This document shows, piece by piece, positions 32,210-43,087 of a stretch of DNA of 64,000 nucleotides. Location: the NCBI GenBank assembly GCA_003170275.1, contig PNAM01000118.1, positions 85,093 through 149,092 of the forward strand, given 5' to 3'. Under the pieces are notes generated by a model, which was given only the letters and a program-made list of their open reading frames with translations, did not search any database and was not told where the DNA came from. The position numbers were made by a program, and so were the translations under genes. This stretch comes from Myxococcales bacterium. GTDB taxonomy: Bacteria; Myxococcota_A; Polyangia; Palsa-1104. Positions within the stretch are counted from its first letter, which is position 1; each line of letters begins with the position of its first letter.

Positions 32210-34023
32210 ATGCAGAGGTGGGCGGCGTTGCAGGCGAGGGCCGCGTTGACCGCCGAGCACTTGGTGCCGAGCGGGCAGTCGGTGAAGTCGGCGCAGTCGA
32301 TCAGGCCGTCGAGGTCGTTGTCGAGCCCGTCCTTGCAGTTGGTCTCGGTCCGTTGAAGGGCGGTGCAGGTGCAGCCCGTGCCGCAGGTCACGCCGGCGCA
32401 GTTGACGTCGGCGCAGTCGATCAGGCCATCGCCGTCGTTGTCGGCATTGTCCGAGCAGTTGGTCTCCACCTTGACGGCGCCGATGCACGTGCAGCCGCTG
32501 CCGCAGCTCCCGCCGTTGCAGTTCGGGTCGAGGCAGTCGATCAGCCCGTCGCCGTCGTTGTCGAGCCCGTCCGCGCAGCTGTTCTCTTCCTTGACGCCGC
32601 CGGTGCAGATGCAGCCCGCACCGCAGCTCACATTGTTGCAGTTCGGGTCGAGGCAGTCGGTCAGCCCGTCGCCGTCGTTGTCGATGCCGTCGGAGCAGAT
32701 GATCTCTTCCTTGACGCCGGCGGTGCACGTGCAGCCCACGCCGCAGGTCACGTTGTTGCACGCGGGATCGGCGCAGTCGGTGAGGTTGTTGCCGTCGTTG
32801 TCGATGCCGTCGGAGCAGGTGATTTCCTTCTTGCCGCCGCTCAAGCACGTGCAGCCGTTGCCGCACGTGCTCCCGTTGCAGGTCGGGTCCAGGCAGTCGA
32901 TCTTGCCGTCGCCGTTGTCGTCGAGGCCGTTGGCGCAGTTGGTCTCGATCTTGCCGGCCGCCAGGCAGGTGCAGCCGGTGCCGCAGGTGATGTTGTTGCA
33001 ATCCGGATCGAGGCAATCGATCTTGCCGTCGCCGTCGTTGTCGATGCCGTCCGAGCAGTTGCTCTCGAACTTGGCCAGGCCGGCGCAGGTGCAGCCAGTG
33101 CCGCACGCCTTGCTCGCGCAATCCGGATCGAGGCAGTCGATCTTGCCGTCGCCGTCGTTGTCCACCCCGTCGGAGCAGGTGATCTCGGCCTTGGCCAGGC
33201 TGGTGCAGGTGCAGCCGGTGCCGCAGGTGACCGCGTTGCAGTCGTCGTCGGCGCAGTCGATCTTGCCGTCGCCGTCGTTGTCGATGCCGTCGCCGCAGCG
33301 GATCTCGAACTTGAGGTGGTTGAGGCACAGACAGCCGGTGCCGCAGGCGACGTTGGTGCAGCTGTCGTCGAGGCAGTCGGTCGTGCCGTTGCCGTCGTTG
33401 TCGACGCCGTCGGTGCAGTCGGTCTCGCGCGGCACGTGCTCGACGCACAGGCAGCCGGCGCCGCACGACAGGTTCGCGCAGCTGTCCTTGATGCAGTCCG
33501 CCGGCGTGCACGCCGCGATGCTGCCGTCGTCCTCCACGCTGCCGTCGGTGCCGCCGCTGGCGTCCACCAGCGGCGCGTTGGTGCCGTCGCCGACGAAGCC
33601 GAGCGAAAAGTGCGGAACCGGCGAGGTGAGCTGATTGCCGGCCACGCCGCCGCCGAGGTTGTCGAAGCCCGATGCACTCGAGCGCGACCAGAAGAGCGCC
33701 GGATCCTTGGCGCCGTTCTGGAACGTGGCCGTCAGCGTGGGCGCGATCAGGAACGTCTGCCCGGGCGGCTCGAAGCGATAGAGCGCGGTGTAGTTGGTGA
33801 AGTCGGCCGGCGGCAGCGCCGTCGTCGAGGTGAGCGTGATGTCGGTCGGATCGGCGAGCGCGTTGGGTGCGATCACCAGCGTCATCTCGTCGAGCATGAT
33901 CGTGCCGCCCTCGCGGCCGATGGTCTTCTTGACCGACTCTCCGCTGCCGATCGGCGGCGACGAGCCGCACCCGGCGATCAGCATCGCGGAAACCAACGCC
34001 ACGCGAACCTTGCAGGTGCTCAT
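32206..34023 (-). CDS. MopE-type lipoprotein with ten 40-residue Cys/Asp repeats
   Basis: This 605-residue lipoprotein (SAMLIAGC) has an N-terminal domain (20-165) that includes EGGTIMLDEMTLVIAPNAL, a ZU5-like stretch. A short Asp/Gly linker follows. From about residue 200 there are ten near-identical 40-residue repeats of the form C-x-D-G-x-D-N-D-G-D-G-x-x-D-C-x-D-x-x-C-x-x-x-x-C-G-x-G-C-x-C followed by a K-x-E segment. Each has an Asp-rich loop resembling calcium-binding DxDxDG motifs and six Cys. Such repeats (MopE/putative metal-binding motif) occur in surface proteins of methanotrophs and myxobacteria. A Shine-Dalgarno sequence (AGAGGAG) precedes ATG 34023. Confidence 0.85.
   Translation of the reverse strand: MSTCKVRVALVSAMLIAGCGSSPPIGSGESVKKTIGREGGTIMLDEMTLVIAPNALADPTDITLTSTTALPPADFTNYTALYRFEPPGQTFLIAPTLTATFQNGAKDPALFWSRSSASGFDNLGGGVAGNQLTSPVPHFSLGFVGDGTNAPLVDASGGTDGSVEDDGSIAACTPADCIKDSCANLSCGAGCLCVEHVPRETDCTDGVDNDGNGTTDCLDDSCTNVACGTGCLCLNHLKFEIRCGDGIDNDGDGKIDCADDDCNAVTCGTGCTCTSLAKAEITCSDGVDNDGDGKIDCLDPDCASKACGTGCTCAGLAKFESNCSDGIDNDGDGKIDCLDPDCNNITCGTGCTCLAAGKIETNCANGLDDNGDGKIDCLDPTCNGSTCGNGCTCLSGGKKEITCSDGIDNDGNNLTDCADPACNNVTCGVGCTCTAGVKEEIICSDGIDNDGDGLTDCLDPNCNNVSCGAGCICTGGVKEENSCADGLDNDGDGLIDCLDPNCNGGSCGSGCTCIGAVKVETNCSDNADNDGDGLIDCADVNCAGVTCGTGCTCTALQRTETNCKDGLDNDLDGLIDCADFTDCPLGTKCSAVNAALACNAAHLCM
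32300..33430 (-). repeat. 120-bp in-frame tandem repeat inside the MopE-type gene
   Basis: About ten consecutive units of 120 bp encode the 40-residue repeats. At DNA level the recognisable core on the plus strand is GCCGTCGCCGTCGTTGTC, recurring every 120 bp (near 32430, 32550, 32670, 33030, 33150 and 33270). All units keep frame, pointing to repeated duplication under protein-level selection. The degree of identity predicts copy-number instability. Confidence 0.8.
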
Positions 34024-34049
34024 GAGTCTCCTCTGTTCATTGTACTCCC

Positions 34050-35828
<1,779 letters not shown>

Positions 35829-35834
35829 GAAGGG

Positions 35835-37265
35835 TTAGAGGATCGGGTTCGCCGTGTCTTGTTGAACGCAGGAAGAGAGATCGAAGAGCATGAACACCAG
35901 CGCTTTTTCCTGATCGGTCAAGGGCGTCGCGGCGCACGCGGCGGGGAAGGGCAGCGTGGTGCTCTGCAGCGCGTTGGCGGTGACGTGGAAATCGCTGAAC
36001 ACCAGCCGCCCGCAGTAGGCCGGCACGCCCAGGTCGTCCTTGGGCGCGTCGAGCGGCGTGTTGAGCGTGAAGTGCATCACCCCGGGGCCGCTCCCCACCG
36101 ACGAGAAGTTGTTGGTGGCCCACGGCTGCGCGTAGGCGGTGTCGACGCCGGTGACGTCGTGCCGCCCCTGCTCGATGTCGAGCTGGTCTTGCGCCGAGCT
36201 CGCGCCGGCGAACTGCAGCCACTCGGCGAACGCGGCGCCCTTCGGGAAGCTGACGTCGAGCCGCGCGGCGATGGTGTGGTTGAAATCGTCGGGCTGACCC
36301 ACCGGCCACTGCCCGTCGCCCCGCTGCGGCGCGGCGATCTTGTTGAACGGGCTGCCGGTGTAGGTGAGCCAGTCGTAGCTGTAATGGGTGGTGAAGACGC
36401 GACCGCCCGCGTCGAGGTACTTGCCGAGGAGCGCGCGCGGATCGGAGGCCAGCGGCACGCCGTCGACCTGGCTCTTGTCGTACGCGCCCCCCTCGCAAGG
36501 CAGCAGCACCACGTCGTAGCGCAACAGGTTGGCCAGGCTCGCGTAGAGCTCGCTGGCGCGTGGGGCGGGCTTGGCGAGGTTGGTGCCGGGCACGTCGGTG
36601 CCCAGGTAGAAGTGGATGCGGCCCGGGTGCGGATCGTCGGGTGAGGTGATCTCGGTCGCGTCGAGGCCCATCTTGAGCAGCAAGCACTCGAACGGATCGG
36701 CGCCGCCGGTGGCGATGGCGATCTGCGGGATCTCGCCCTCGATGCGGTTGCGCGGCAGTCGCGTGAGCGCGGGCTCGGTGATCACGTTCTCGACGCAATC
36801 GGTGATCGCCGGCAGCGTCACCTGCCGTCGCCAGCGGCCGAGCTGGATCACGAGCGGCACGTTCGCGCCGCCCGGCAGATCGGTGAGCAGGAAGCTGCCG
36901 TCGGGGCCGGTCTGCGTGGCCGCCAGCGCGTTGGAGATCTTCCCGTCACAGCGGTCACAGGTGACGCCGCTGGGAAACGAAGCGACCGGGGCCGACGGCA
37001 CGAACACCGCCGCGTTGTAGAGCGGCAGCGTTCCGTTGGGCGCGTAGACCTTGCCGCGCAGGGTCGTGTGACCGCCGTTCGTGCACGTCCGATCGATGCG
37101 GCAGTCGAGCGAGTCGCACGCGATCCCGCTGCCCAGGTCGGGAGCGGTCCCGCCGGTGCCGCTCCCGTCCCCGTCGTTACCCAGGTGATAGAGATGCTGG
37201 CAGCCGCCCGCGAGCCCGAGGCCGAACGAAAAGAGCATCGCCAAGGGAGCCGTCCATCGCTTCAT
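35835..37265 (-). CDS. Lipoprotein with carboxypeptidase-regulatory-like and ThuA/GATase-like regions
   Basis: This 476-residue lipoprotein (FGLGLAGGC) is the first gene of the surface operon. After an acidic/Gly linker, residues 65-165 resemble a carboxypeptidase-D regulatory-like sandwich (LRGKVYAPNGTLPLYNAAV, TGPDGSFLLTDLPGGANVPL). Residues 225-350 look like a class-I-amidotransferase/ThuA-type fold (LLRYDVVLLPCEGGAYDKSQ, LDAGGRVFTTHYSYDWLTY). The remainder is beta-rich, with paired Cys near the C-terminus. I cannot assign a catalytic reaction. ATG 37265 is preferred to TTG 37268, with AGGA about 6 nt upstream. A TATTAT hexamer (37286-37291, minus) is a candidate -10. Confidence 0.7.
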   Translation of the reverse strand: MKRWTAPLAMLFSFGLGLAGGCQHLYHLGNDGDGSGTGGTAPDLGSGIACDSLDCRIDRTCTNGGHTTLRGKVYAPNGTLPLYNAAVFVPSAPVASFPSGVTCDRCDGKISNALAATQTGPDGSFLLTDLPGGANVPLVIQLGRWRRQVTLPAITDCVENVITEPALTRLPRNRIEGEIPQIAIATGGADPFECLLLKMGLDATEITSPDDPHPGRIHFYLGTDVPGTNLAKPAPRASELYASLANLLRYDVVLLPCEGGAYDKSQVDGVPLASDPRALLGKYLDAGGRVFTTHYSYDWLTYTGSPFNKIAAPQRGDGQWPVGQPDDFNHTIAARLDVSFPKGAAFAEWLQFAGASSAQDQLDIEQGRHDVTGVDTAYAQPWATNNFSSVGSGPGVMHFTLNTPLDAPKDDLGVPAYCGRLVFSDFHVTANALQSTTLPFPAACAATPLTDQEKALVFMLFDLSSCVQQDTANPIL

Positions 37266-37322
37266 CAAATTCCTCGCACAACCTCATAATATCAGCTTTT
37301 TGGGCGCTCCGTTCGGCCGCAG

Positions 37323-37345
37323 TTGGCCCTCTTGGCCCTCTTGGC
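37323..37345 (+). repeat. Short tandem repeat TTGGCCCTC (2.6 units)
   Basis: TTGGCCCTC is repeated twice plus TTGGC between the divergent lipoprotein genes. It lies in the leader, or the extreme 5' end, of the rightward gene. It may be a binding site or a slippage product; nothing decides between them. Confidence 0.45.
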
Positions 37346-37376
37346 GAGCGTCGGGGCACACATGTCGTACCCAACG

Positions 37377-38759
37377 ATGCGCTGGTCCCTTCTATTAATG
37401 ATGCTGAGCGGCTGCGCAGCCGTGAGCGCGGCCGACGATCTGGCGGGCGGCGGCGGCGGCCCCCGAGATGCAGCGCTGGTGGGCGAGGCGGATCTCGCAG
37501 GCGGCGTCGATGCAGGCGCGGGCACTGACGCGAGCGCGCCCGGCGTGCACACCGGCGTGCTGGTAGGCGGCACCGGCGCCACGCCGGGGCTGATCGGCGG
37601 CGTGCATTTCTCGTCGGGCGGGCAGTCCGGCTTCACCGACGGCAGCGGAACCTTCTCGTACGAAGACGGCCAGCCGCTCACGTTCTCCGTCGGGGACGTG
37701 ACCATGGGCCCGATCGCGGGCGCGCCGCTGCTCTCGCCGTTCGCGCTGGCGGGCTCGGTAAGCTGCGCGATCGATCAGCCGCTCGAGGACCTGCTGGTGC
37801 TGCTGTACAGCCTCGACGGCGATCACGATCCGGCCACCGGCACGCAGCTCCCGTCGTTCGCCGCCACCGGCACCCCGCTGCCGCTCGCGTCGCTGACGCC
37901 GGCGAGCCTCGCGCAGGTGTTGGCGACGCTTGCGCCCGGCGTCACGCCGATCGGGGAGCGCGCCGCGCTGCACCTGTTCATCACCCAGGTCGACGGCGAA
38001 GAGTGGGCCGAGACCGGCAGCGACACGTTCACCGGCAGCGCCGCCGCGCAGCGCTCGCAGGGCGTGACCACCGACGGGGTGAGCTTCCTCTTCTCGTGGC
38101 GCTTCGGGCTCGAACGAACCTCCCCCGGGGCCGCCTTCAGCGAGCAGGCGTCGAACCAGCTGGCCATCCCGCTGCAATTCGGCGCGCAGGGCTCGGATCA
38201 CATCGGCGACATCGACTTCTGGAATGGCAAGATCTACGCGCCTGTCGAGGACAGCGCGAAATACGCCATGCCGATGATCCTCTTGTACGACCCCGCCGAC
38301 CTGAGCTACACGGGCCAGAGCTATGCGCTGCCGCCGGCGCTGCAGACCGCGGGCGTCCCCTGGGTCGCCGTCGACGGGCCGCGCGCGCGTGTGATCACCG
38401 CCGAGTGGGATCCGACGCTGCAGCTCAACCTGTTCGATCTCAACGGGCTGGCCGTCGCCGGCAGCCTGCCGCTGTCGCGCACGCTCGGCCGCATCCAGGG
38501 CGCCAAGGTCTACGGCGGTATGTTGTACGCGCAGGCCGACGACACGCAGAAGACCACCTGGAAGATCAACCTGGAGACCGGCACGGTGATCACGCTGTTC
38601 ACGCTCGGACGCACCGACGTCGAGGCCGAAGGGCTGGTGCTGTGGCAAACCGGCGGCGCGCTGATGCACACGCTCAACACCAACGCCGCCAAGGACTCGA
38701 TGGAGCTGCACCACCACAAACGCACGCGCGATCCGCTGCGCCTCGTGCTCTGCCCCTGA
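37377..38759 (+). CDS. Large secreted lipoprotein, unknown function
   Basis: This 460-residue protein has a lipoprotein signal (MRWSLLLMMLSGC); in-frame starts at 37362 and 37323 are less likely. A Gly/Asp/Ala-rich linker covers residues 20-55. Residues 60-160 match the extracellular pattern G-V-x-F-S-S-G-G-Q-S-G-F-T-D-G-S-G-T-F-S-Y. That pattern is followed by TFSVGDVTMG, LSPFALAG and LLVLLYSLDGD, seen in many bacterial surface proteins. Residues 270-440 contain propeller-like strands (HIGDIDFWNGKIYAPVED, ILLYDPADLSYTGQS, LQLNLFDLNGLAVAG). No active site is recognisable. It diverges from the five-gene surface operon. Confidence 0.65.
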   Translation: MRWSLLLMMLSGCAAVSAADDLAGGGGGPRDAALVGEADLAGGVDAGAGTDASAPGVHTGVLVGGTGATPGLIGGVHFSSGGQSGFTDGSGTFSYEDGQPLTFSVGDVTMGPIAGAPLLSPFALAGSVSCAIDQPLEDLLVLLYSLDGDHDPATGTQLPSFAATGTPLPLASLTPASLAQVLATLAPGVTPIGERAALHLFITQVDGEEWAETGSDTFTGSAAAQRSQGVTTDGVSFLFSWRFGLERTSPGAAFSEQASNQLAIPLQFGAQGSDHIGDIDFWNGKIYAPVEDSAKYAMPMILLYDPADLSYTGQSYALPPALQTAGVPWVAVDGPRARVITAEWDPTLQLNLFDLNGLAVAGSLPLSRTLGRIQGAKVYGGMLYAQADDTQKTTWKINLETGTVITLFTLGRTDVEAEGLVLWQTGGALMHTLNTNAAKDSMELHHHKRTRDPLRLVLCP

Positions 38760-38767
38760 ATTCGTCC

Positions 38768-38779
38768 TAGTATGGGTCC
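38768..38779 (+). promoter_or_regulatory. Leaderless -10 element for the secreted protein gene
   Basis: TAGTAT at 38768-38773, 6 nt, then GTG 38780. The hexamer begins 8 nt after the preceding stop codon. Confidence 0.5.
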
Positions 38780-39730
38780 GTGCGAACGTCTGTCAGTGCC
38801 GTGATCCTCGTCGGGTGTCTGGCTGCGCGCGCGTCCGCCGACGCGGTGGATCCGCACACCTGGGGCGACTACAACCAGTTGGTCGCGGGCTGCAAGCCGT
38901 CGTGCTACCAGCCCGCCCAGCTCAAGCAGCCGCAGCCGAGCGCCAAGAAGGGGTGCGGCTCCAAATATTTCATCGTCGGTCAGCAGCGGCAGGGGGAGGG
39001 CTGGACCGCGACCCAGGCGACGGCCGCGTCCAGGCAACCGTATGCGCCGCTCGAGTGCCGCGCGTTTCCCAAAGGCGGCGAGGCCAGGGACGTGCAGGCG
39101 ATCGCCCGCACCGCGCTCGGCGCGCAGGTCGTTGCCAAGGACGTGATCGCGGTGCAGTCAGCGAAGGCGCCGTGGACCAACGTGGTCAACCCCGCCGGCG
39201 AAGTGGTGGGACGCACGTGCACGGTCCGGGTGTACCGCGCGGGCGTACAGGTCCAGCCGGCGGTGTGCGGCGACGGGAGCGATCCGCTGTTGTCGTGCGA
39301 AGCGTCGGGCAGCCTGGTGGTGCTCGGCGCGAGCGCGATGGCCCATCACCTCAGAGAGGCGAGCACGCTCAAGGACGGCGGCGAAAAGGGGTTGTGTCGC
39401 GCGGCGGCGCGGCAAGTGTTCTCCTACGCCGACAACCTGCAGCACCTGCACGACCGCGCGCTCAAGAACAAGAACGCGATCGCCGGCGCGCGCTACCTGC
39501 TCGCCGACGGACACACGCTCGACGACGCCGAACTCTGGATAGCGGTGGGCGCGGGCAAGGCGCAGGCGGCCGCGCTGTTCGTCGCGTGCGGTGGCACCGG
39601 CGAGCCGCCGATCGCCGACCGGTCCGGCTACAAGGTGCAAACCCTCGACGCGCTCAAGACCCGTCAGGCGCCGGCGCCGATCGCGCCTCCGGCGGCCAAG
39701 GGTCAGGCTCCGGCTCCGTCGGAGGAGTGA
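38780..39730 (+). CDS. Secreted protein of unknown function
   Basis: This 316-residue protein starts at GTG. A signal peptide (VILVGCLAARASADAV) could be cut by signal peptidase I at ASA-DA; the internal VGC is a poor lipobox because it lies too early. The mature chain has eight or more Cys (AGCKPSCYQ, KKGCGSKYF, LECRAFP, GRTCTVR, AVCGDGS, LSCEASG, GLCRAAA, VACGGTG), implying several disulphides. A central alpha/beta region contains SLVVLGASAMAHHLREAS and VFSYADNLQHLHDRALKNKN. The tail is Pro/Ala-rich. I recognise no family. Confidence 0.6.
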   Translation: MRTSVSAVILVGCLAARASADAVDPHTWGDYNQLVAGCKPSCYQPAQLKQPQPSAKKGCGSKYFIVGQQRQGEGWTATQATAASRQPYAPLECRAFPKGGEARDVQAIARTALGAQVVAKDVIAVQSAKAPWTNVVNPAGEVVGRTCTVRVYRAGVQVQPAVCGDGSDPLLSCEASGSLVVLGASAMAHHLREASTLKDGGEKGLCRAAARQVFSYADNLQHLHDRALKNKNAIAGARYLLADGHTLDDAELWIAVGAGKAQAAALFVACGGTGEPPIADRSGYKVQTLDALKTRQAPAPIAPPAAKGQAPAPSEE

Positions 39731-39750
39731 CCGGGAGGGCCGGATTGGAT

Positions 39751-39764
39751 TAACATCCGCGGCC
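39751..39764 (+). promoter_or_regulatory. Leaderless -10 element for the S9A peptidase gene
   Basis: TAACAT at 39751-39756, then 8 nt, then ATG 39765. Confidence 0.4.
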
Positions 39765-41975
39765 ATGACGCTCGCCCGCCGTTCGCTCGTTCTTCTGTTT
39801 CCGCTGGCGCTCGGTTGCGCCACCACGCCCGCGTCCCGTCCCGCCGCGGTAGAGACGCCGACGCCGACTCCGCCGCAAGCGCAGCGCGTGCCGCACGAAG
39901 GGACGCTGCACGGCGCCAAGCTGGTCGACGATTACTTCTGGCTGCGCCAGAAAGACGCACCCGGCGTGGTCTCGTACCTGAAGGCGGAGAACGCCTACAC
40001 CGACGCGATGACCAAATCGTCCGCGCCGTTTCAGGAGACGCTGTACCAGGAGATGCTCGGCCGCATCCAGGAGACCGACGTCTCGGTGCCGTTCCGCGAT
40101 CGCGGCTACTTCTACTTCAGCCGCCTGGAGAAGGGAAAGCAGTACCCGATCTTGTGCCGCAGGCCCACCGCCGGCGCCGCGGCCGACGATCGCACCGGCG
40201 CGACCGCCACCGCGCCGGAAGAGATCCTCATCGACGCCAACCAGATCGCCAAGACCAACAAGTTCGTCAGCGTCGGCGCGCGCCAGATCTCCGACGACCA
40301 GCAGCACCTGGCGTACTCGCTCGATCTGACCGGCTTCCGCCAGTACACGCTGCACTTCAAGGATCTGCGCTCGGGCGCGGTGGCGGCCGAGGAGATCCCG
40401 CGCGTCGACTCGGTGGCGTGGGCGGCCGACGGGCGCACCGTGTTCTACGTGGTCGAGGACGAGACCGCCAAGCGGCCCTACCGGCTCTATCGCCACACGC
40501 TCGGCGCCGATCCGAAGGCCGACGCGCTGGTCTACGAAGAGAAGGACGAGGGCTTCGTGATCAACGTCGACCGCACGCGCAGCCGCGGCTACCTCCTACT
40601 CACGTCGGCCTCGTCGACCACCAGCGAGGTGCGCTACCTGCGCGCGGCCGAGCCGACGGGCGCGTGGCAGGTGATCGCGCCGCGCCAGCACGATCACGAG
40701 TACTACGTGGACAACCGCGGCGATCGCTTCTACATCCGCACCAACGCGCCGGCGGTGGCGGGCGGCGACAAGGCGCGCAACTTCCGCCTGGTGACCGCAC
40801 CGGTCTCGAGCCCGGGCCGCGCGAATTGGAAGGAGCTGATCGCGCACCGCGACGACGTGATGCTCGAGGACGTGGAGCTGTTCGCCGATCACGCCGTGTT
40901 GCACGAACGGTTCGACGCGCTGCCGCGCGTGCGCATCCTGCCGATCTCGGACGGGGGCGCGGGCGCCGCCGAGGAGATCAAGATGCCGGAGACGCTGTTC
41001 GCGCTGTTCGGCGACGCGAACGCCGAGTTCTCGACCTCGAGCTACCGGTTTCACTACCAGTCGCCGGTCACGCCCGACTCGGTCTACGACTACGACACCA
41101 GGACGCGCGCGCTCACGCTGCGCAAGCGCATGCCGGTGCTGGGCGGCTACGATCCGTCGCACTACGAAACCGCGCGCGTGCACGCGGTCGCCGCCGACGG
41201 CACCAGCATTCCGATCTCGCTGGTCTACAGAAAGGGCCTCGCCGCCGGCGCCGCGCACCCCAATCCGATGCTCTTGTACGGCTACGGCTCGTACGGCATC
41301 TCGATCCCGCTCACCTTCTCGTCCAACCGCGTGTCGCTCCTCGATCGCGGCGTGGTCTGGGCGCTCGCGCACATCCGCGGCGGCGGCGATCTGGGCAAGA
41401 AGTGGCACGAGCAGGGCCGCATGGCGACCAAGATGAACACCTTCACCGATTTCATCGCGTGCGGCGAGGAGCTGGTCAAGGAGGGCTGGACCGCGCCCGA
41501 TCGGCTGGTCATCGAAGGCGGCTCGGCGGGCGGGCTGCTGATGGGCGCGGTCACCAACCTGCGCCCCGATCTGTGGAAGGCGGTGGTCGCCGAGGTGCCG
41601 TTCGTCGACGTGATCAACACCATGCTCGACGAGACGCTGCCGCTCACCGTCGGCGAATTCGAGGAGTGGGGCAACCCGAAGAAGAAGGACGAGTTCGACG
41701 TGATGATCAAGTACTCGCCCTACGACAACGTGGCGGCCAAGCGCTACCCGGCGATGCTGGTCAAGACCTCGTACAACGACAGCCAGGTGATGTACTGGGA
41801 GCCGGCCAAGTGGGTGGCCAAGCTGCGCGCGCTCAAGACCGACCGCAATCCGCTGCTGTTGCGCATCAACATGGAGCCGGCGGGGCACGGCGGGCAGTCG
41901 GGGCGCTACAACCAGCTCCACGAGAACGCGTTTCTCTACTCGTTCATCCTGTCGCAGCTGGGCGTTGCGCGGTAG
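39765..41975 (+). CDS. Prolyl oligopeptidase-family serine peptidase (S9A, oligopeptidase B-like)
   Basis: This 736-residue protein has a lipoprotein signal (LLFPLALGCATT), so it is probably envelope-anchored, unlike cytoplasmic oligopeptidase B. Residues 35-440 form the N-terminal seven-blade propeller that gates the active site (DDYFWLRQKDAPGVVSYLKAEN at its start). The C-terminal alpha/beta-hydrolase domain holds the catalytic triad: Ser in EGGSAGGLLMGA (about residue 586), Asp in the KYSPYDNV region and His in AGHGGQSGR. ANIRGGGDLG-type oxyanion elements appear as LAHIRGGGDLGKKWHEQG. Expected activity is cleavage of short peptides after Pro or basic residues. The following gene overlaps its stop by 11 bp. 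Confidence 0.93.
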   Translation: MTLARRSLVLLFPLALGCATTPASRPAAVETPTPTPPQAQRVPHEGTLHGAKLVDDYFWLRQKDAPGVVSYLKAENAYTDAMTKSSAPFQETLYQEMLGRIQETDVSVPFRDRGYFYFSRLEKGKQYPILCRRPTAGAAADDRTGATATAPEEILIDANQIAKTNKFVSVGARQISDDQQHLAYSLDLTGFRQYTLHFKDLRSGAVAAEEIPRVDSVAWAADGRTVFYVVEDETAKRPYRLYRHTLGADPKADALVYEEKDEGFVINVDRTRSRGYLLLTSASSTTSEVRYLRAAEPTGAWQVIAPRQHDHEYYVDNRGDRFYIRTNAPAVAGGDKARNFRLVTAPVSSPGRANWKELIAHRDDVMLEDVELFADHAVLHERFDALPRVRILPISDGGAGAAEEIKMPETLFALFGDANAEFSTSSYRFHYQSPVTPDSVYDYDTRTRALTLRKRMPVLGGYDPSHYETARVHAVAADGTSIPISLVYRKGLAAGAAHPNPMLLYGYGSYGISIPLTFSSNRVSLLDRGVVWALAHIRGGGDLGKKWHEQGRMATKMNTFTDFIACGEELVKEGWTAPDRLVIEGGSAGGLLMGAVTNLRPDLWKAVVAEVPFVDVINTMLDETLPLTVGEFEEWGNPKKKDEFDVMIKYSPYDNVAAKRYPAMLVKTSYNDSQVMYWEPAKWVAKLRALKTDRNPLLLRINMEPAGHGGQSGRYNQLHENAFLYSFILSQLGVAR

Positions 41976-43065
41976 CCGCCTCGCGGCCAACCTGGTCGTC
42001 GCGGGCGCGGGGGCGCTGCTGCTGGCGTGGGCCGCGCTCGCCGATGGGCGCTGGTTCGAGCGGCACGTGCTCGAGCTGTACTGCACGAGCGATCCGCGCA
42101 CGCCGGGCCGCGAGCAGCTCGCGCGCGCGTTGGCGGCGCTGATCGCGATCGGCCTGGTCGCGTGGGTGCGGCCGCGCGCGGTCCGTTGGGCGGGGAAGCG
42201 ACGGCTCGCCGAGCTGGCGGGCTCGAGCGCGGCGATCGTGGCGGCGATCGTGCTCGCGCTGGCCGCCGGGGACGCGCTGCTGCGCCGCTTCGGCAAGCCC
42301 AAGCCGCTGTTGGCCGATCCGTTCCTGCCGCCGATGCGCGTCGACGCCACGCTCACCTACGCGAACCTGCCGTCCACGTCCAAGGAGGTGATGATCAACG
42401 GCGCGCCGGTGCGCTACGCGATCAACGCGCAGGGAAATCGCGCGCGGCGCATCGACGACGAGCCGGATCGATCGGCGCCGACGGTGTTGCTGACCGGCGA
42501 GTCGATCGCCATCGGCTACGATCTGCCGTACGAGAAGACCTGCGCGGGGCTGCTCGCCGATGCGCTCGGCGTGCAGGTCGTCAACCTGGCGGTGACCGGC
42601 GTCGGCAGCGGGCCGGCCTACCAGCGCCTGCGCGACGCGCTCGCCTGGTTCGAGCATCCGATCGCGACGGTCACGTTCGTCGTTCCCCTGCAGCTCCCGC
42701 GCAACGTCGCGCGCCGCGGCGCAGGCTTCATCGCCACCTCGCCGCTGCTCGACCTGGTCGATCGCCTGGTTCCGCTCCACTCGGCCGACGCCATCCCGCT
42801 CACCAACGCCATCCTGCGCGCGACCGCCCGCGACTCCCTCGCCCACGGCGCCCGCCCGGTGTTCCTCATGACCAACTACGGCCCCCCCTGCCTCCCCGAC
42901 GCCGAAGCCTCCCCACCCCTCGCCCGCGCGCTCTTCGAAAACGTCGACGGAAAACACGCGATCGTCCCCATCGACCCCGGCAGCACCACCAGCGCCACCG
43001 ACCTCCACCCCAACGAAGCCGCCGAACGCCGCCTCGCCGCCGCCATCCTCTCCCTGCTCCGCTAG
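41965..43065 (+). CDS. Membrane-anchored SGNH/GDSL-type hydrolase-like protein
   Basis: This 366-residue protein probably starts at TTG 41965, inside the end of the peptidase gene, which implies coupling. Three hydrophobic N-terminal segments (residues about 10-30, 50-65 and 85-105) precede an SGNH-like domain. LLTGESIAIGYDL supplies the Gly-x-Ser nucleophile block, VVNLAVTGVGSG the oxyanion Gly block, and TDLHPNEAAERRLA the terminal D-x-x-H pair. The usual block III Asn is not clear. Related proteins acylate or deacylate surface glycans or lipids. Substrate is unknown. Confidence 0.65.
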   Translation: MRGSRLAANLVVAGAGALLLAWAALADGRWFERHVLELYCTSDPRTPGREQLARALAALIAIGLVAWVRPRAVRWAGKRRLAELAGSSAAIVAAIVLALAAGDALLRRFGKPKPLLADPFLPPMRVDATLTYANLPSTSKEVMINGAPVRYAINAQGNRARRIDDEPDRSAPTVLLTGESIAIGYDLPYEKTCAGLLADALGVQVVNLAVTGVGSGPAYQRLRDALAWFEHPIATVTFVVPLQLPRNVARRGAGFIATSPLLDLVDRLVPLHSADAIPLTNAILRATARDSLAHGARPVFLMTNYGPPCLPDAEASPPLARALFENVDGKHAIVPIDPGSTTSATDLHPNEAAERRLAAAILSLLR

Positions 43066-43074
43066 TTATTTCGG

Positions 43075-43087
43075 TAGACTGTCGGGG
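43075..43087 (+). promoter_or_regulatory. Leaderless -10 element for the small protein gene
   Basis: TAGACT at 43075-43080, 7 nt, then ATG 43088. Confidence 0.45.

Noticed and set aside
32300..33430. CRISPR-like array
   Set aside because: The period is 120 bp with no short repeat/unique spacer alternation, it is in frame, and it encodes Cys/Asp modules.
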